A stretch of DNA of 64,000 nt, taken from positions 10,332,642 through 10,396,641 of the forward strand of contig NC_079979.1 in NCBI RefSeq assembly GCF_029852145.1, in the 5' to 3' direction. Below, in pieces: positions 61,648 through 64,000 of this stretch. Origin of the DNA: Microplitis mediator (Eukaryota > Arthropoda > Insecta > Hymenoptera > Braconidae). The notes beneath the pieces are model-generated. The model did no database searches. It was given only the letters and a program-made list of their open reading frames with translations, and was not told the DNA's origin. The position numbers and the translations under genes were made by a program. Positions within the stretch are counted from its first letter, which is position 1, and every line of letters starts with the position of its first letter.

Positions 61648-64000
61648 TTGCCGGCAGTTAGTAATGCTGGGCGGGTAATAATTACCGTTGATCGGCCGAA
61701 CAGGACGGGTGATAATTTTGTGATTCCGTGTGCGTCTATAATGTGGTCGCGCACATACAAGAACGATGCCAAATCTGGGTGCCGTCTGACCCCTAGCATG
61801 GGAATTTTGGAAAGCCGAAAAAACCGAGTCTCGATAAAACTCTTAGAATTAATAAATATGTTTCACCACCTGAAAATTAAAGAAATCGAAATTCTTAAAA
61901 AAATCGTTGAAATCGACATCTTACCGACTGTTAATAACTTACTGATAGCTGATAACTTACCGATAGCTGATAACTTACTGACTGCTGATAACTTACCGGC
62001 TGTTGATTACCTGCCAGCAGTCAGTAACTTGCCAGCGGTCGGTATCTCACCAGCGGTCGGTAACTTGCCAGCGGTCAGTAAAGCTGGGCGGGTAATAATT
62101 ACTGGCGATCGGCTGAACAGGACGGGTTATATTCTTGTGATTCCCTGTGCCTCTATAATGTGGTCGCGCACACTACAAAAACGCTGCCGAATCTGGCTGC
62201 CGTCCGACCCCTAGCATGGGGCCTTTGGAAAGCCAAAGAATCCGAGTCTTGATATAACTCTCAAAATTACAAAATATGTTTCACCACCTGAACAGTCAAA
62301 AAATCCAAATTCTTTAGAAAATTGATGAAATTGTCATCTTACCGACTGTTAATAACTTACTGATAGCTGATAACTTACCGACTGCTGATAACTTACCAGC
62401 GGTCGGTAACTTGCCAGCAGTCAGTAACTTGCCAGCGGTCAGTAAAGCTGGGCAGGTAATAATTACCGGCGATCGGCCGAACAGGACAGGTTATAATTTT
62501 GTAATTCCGTGTGCCTCTAGAATGTAGTCGCGCACACTACAAGAACGCTGCCAAATCTGGGTGTTGTCCGATCCCTAGCATGGGGCTTTTGAAAATAAAA
62601 AAAAACCGAGCCTTGATAAAACTCTTAGAATTAATAAATATGTTTCACCACCTGAAAAGTCAAAAAATCCAAATTCTTTAGAAAATCGTTGAAATTGTCA
62701 TCTCACCGACTGTTAATAACTTACTGATAGCTAATAACGTACCGATTGCTAATAACTTACCGACTGCTGATAACTTACCTGCTGTTGATTACCTCCCAGA
62801 GGTCGGTACCTAACCAGCAGTCAGTAACTTACCAGCAGTCGGTGACTTGCCGGCAGTCAGTAAAGCTGGGCGGGTAATAATTACCGGCGATCGGCCAAAC
62901 AGGACAGGTTATAATTTTGTAATTCCGTGTGCCTCTATAATGTAGTCGCGCACACTACAAGAACGCTGCCAAATCTGGGTGTTGTCCGATCCCTAGCATG
63001 GGGCTTTTGAAAATAAAAAAAAACCGAGCCTTGATAAAACTCTTAGAATTAATAAATATGTTTCACCACCTGAAAAGTCAAAAAATCCGAATTCTTTAGA
63101 AAATCGTTGAAATTGTCATCTCACCGACTGTTAATAACTTACTGATAGCTAATAACGTACCGATTGCTGATAACTTACCGACTGCTGATAACTTACCTGC
63201 TGTTGATTACCTCCCAGAGGTCGGTAACTTACCAGCAGTCAGTAACTTACCAGCAGTCGGTGACTTGCCGGCAGTCAGTAAAGCTGGGCGGGTAATAATT
63301 ACCGGCGATCGGCCGAACAAGACGGGTTATAATTTTGCGATTCCGTGTGCGTCTATAATGTGGTCGCGCACATACAAGAACGATGCCAAATCTGGGTGCC
63401 GTCTGACCCCTAGCATGGGAATTTTGGAAAGCCAAAAAAACCGAGTCTCGATAAAACTTTTAGAATTAATAAATATGTTTTACCACATGAAAATTAAAGA
63501 AATCGAAATTCTTAAAAAAATCGTTGAAATCGTCATCTTACCGACTGTTAATAACTTACTGATAGCTGATAACTTACCGATTGCTGATAACTTACTGACT
63601 GCTGATAACTTACCGGCTGTCGATTACCTGCCAGCAGTCAGTAACTTGCCAGCGGTCGGTAACTCACCAGCGGTCGGTAACTTGCCGGCGGTCAGTAAAG
63701 CTGGGCGGGTAATAATTACTGGCGATCGGCTGAACAGGACGGGTTATATTTTTGTGATTCCGTGTGCCTCTATAATGTGGTCGCGCACACTACAAGAACG
63801 CTGCCGAATCTGGGTGCCGTCCGACCCCTAGCATGGGGCCTTTGGAAAGCCAAAGAATCCGAGTCTTGATATAACTCTCAAAATTTCAAAATATGTTTCA
63901 CCACCTGAAAAGTCAAAAAATCCAAATTCTTTAGAAAATCGATGAAATTGTCATCTTAGCGACTGTTAATAACTTACTGATAGCTGATAACTTACCGACT
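61648..64000 (+). repeat. Higher-order repeat in array 2, 1,617-bp shift
   Basis: The sequence from about 61,648 recurs from 63,265 to the window end at a shift of 1,617 bp. Landmarks 61,743 and 62,160 match 63,360 and 63,777, with the same private GTGCGTCTATAATG and AAAATTAAAGAAATCG variants. Four units make up the period (417 + 364 + 418 + 418). Units starting at 62,524 and 62,942 are also nearly identical to each other. Confidence 0.78.

Larger units (their letters stand above)
56485..64000 (+). repeat. Array 2: complex satellite with a unit of about 400 bp
   Basis: The landmark GTGGTCGCG (or a one-base variant such as GTAGTCGCG) occurs at 56,736; 57,075; 57,474; 57,888; 58,287; 58,761; 59,162; 59,561; 60,033; 60,507; 60,925; 61,343; 61,743; 62,160; 62,524; 62,942; 63,360; 63,777. 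Spacings are 339, 399, 414, 399, 474, 401, 399, 472, 474, 418, 418, 400, 417, 364, 418, 418 and 417. Unit order on + is: a block without internal repeats with GGCCGAACAGGACGGGTTAT, CTATAATGTGGTCGCGC, CCCTAGCATGGGG and GGAAAGCC; an A/T-rich block of about 100 bp with ATAAATATGTTT, CCACCTGAAAAGTC and AAAATCGTTGAAAT; then an 18-bp minisatellite ending GTAAAGCTGGGCGGG. The array continues past the window end. I do not recognise the family. Confidence 0.92.

Noticed and set aside
56450..63831. Open reading frames of 62-188 codons on both strands of array 2
   Set aside because: They follow the 18-bp minisatellite and unit repeats, occur on both strands over the same bases, start within repeats and are interrupted in sister units. 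Treated as repeat by-products.
56485..64000. CRISPR array
   Set aside because: The 18-bp repeats are contiguous without unique spacers, and no cas gene is present.
56700..64000. Promoter or RNA gene in the GGTTATAATTTTG and CCCTAGCATGGGG segment of array 2
   Set aside because: A TATAA string and short hairpins recur once per unit, but there is no tRNA-like fold, pol III box or gene downstream. It is better described as part of the satellite unit.
1..64000. Transposon insertion in either array
   Set aside because: No break in monomer phase, target-site duplication, terminal repeat or transposase or reverse-transcriptase reading frame was seen.

Overview
The window holds no gene that I can support. 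It is two adjoining tandem-repeat arrays plus the junction between them. An uninterrupted run of about 390 copies of one 143-bp monomer, with nested higher-order duplication, points to heterochromatic (pericentromeric, centromeric or subtelomeric) satellite DNA of a eukaryote. Nothing in the sequence identifies the species. Coordinates of internal blocks were found by eye from diagnostic variants and are good to a few tens of bases at most edges.

Array 1 (1 to about 56,134) is a 143-bp satellite, all head-to-tail on the + strand. Window position 1 lies inside it. Monomers differ at a limited set of variable positions, and runs of monomer types recur in the same order, giving higher-order repeats. 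The largest are a 3,291-bp tandem duplication (about 3,909-10,490) and blocks of 8,440 bp (about 6,374-14,813), 6,437 bp (14,814-21,250), about 8.6 kb (21,251-29,875) and a fourth, partial block (about 30,660-35,840). To the right the periods are shorter: 1,573, 1,288, 2,860, 715 and 1,000 bp. Most periods are within a few bases of a multiple of 143, and the residual bases are explained by recognisable one-base indels, mainly a GGCCAAAAAC variant of 144 bp.

The right edge decays. From about 55,440 monomers become progressively degenerate, and at about 56,135-56,142 the array meets itself head-to-head: 56,141-56,487 contains two and a bit monomers on the minus strand, much diverged.

Array 2 (about 56,485 to 64,000, continuing past the window) is a different satellite with a unit of about 400 bp. 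Each unit has a block without obvious internal repeats (with the TCTATAATGTGGTCGCGC landmark), a block of about 100 bp that looks like two truncated pieces of the array-1 monomer in inverted orientation, and a tract of 18-bp minisatellite repeats. Unit lengths fit roughly 400 + 18n, plus 38 bp in two units that carry a long palindrome. The most interesting inference is that array 2 grew out of the inverted edge of array 1, by fusion of monomer fragments with an 18-bp minisatellite. The short open reading frames seen throughout are by-products of repetition, not genes.
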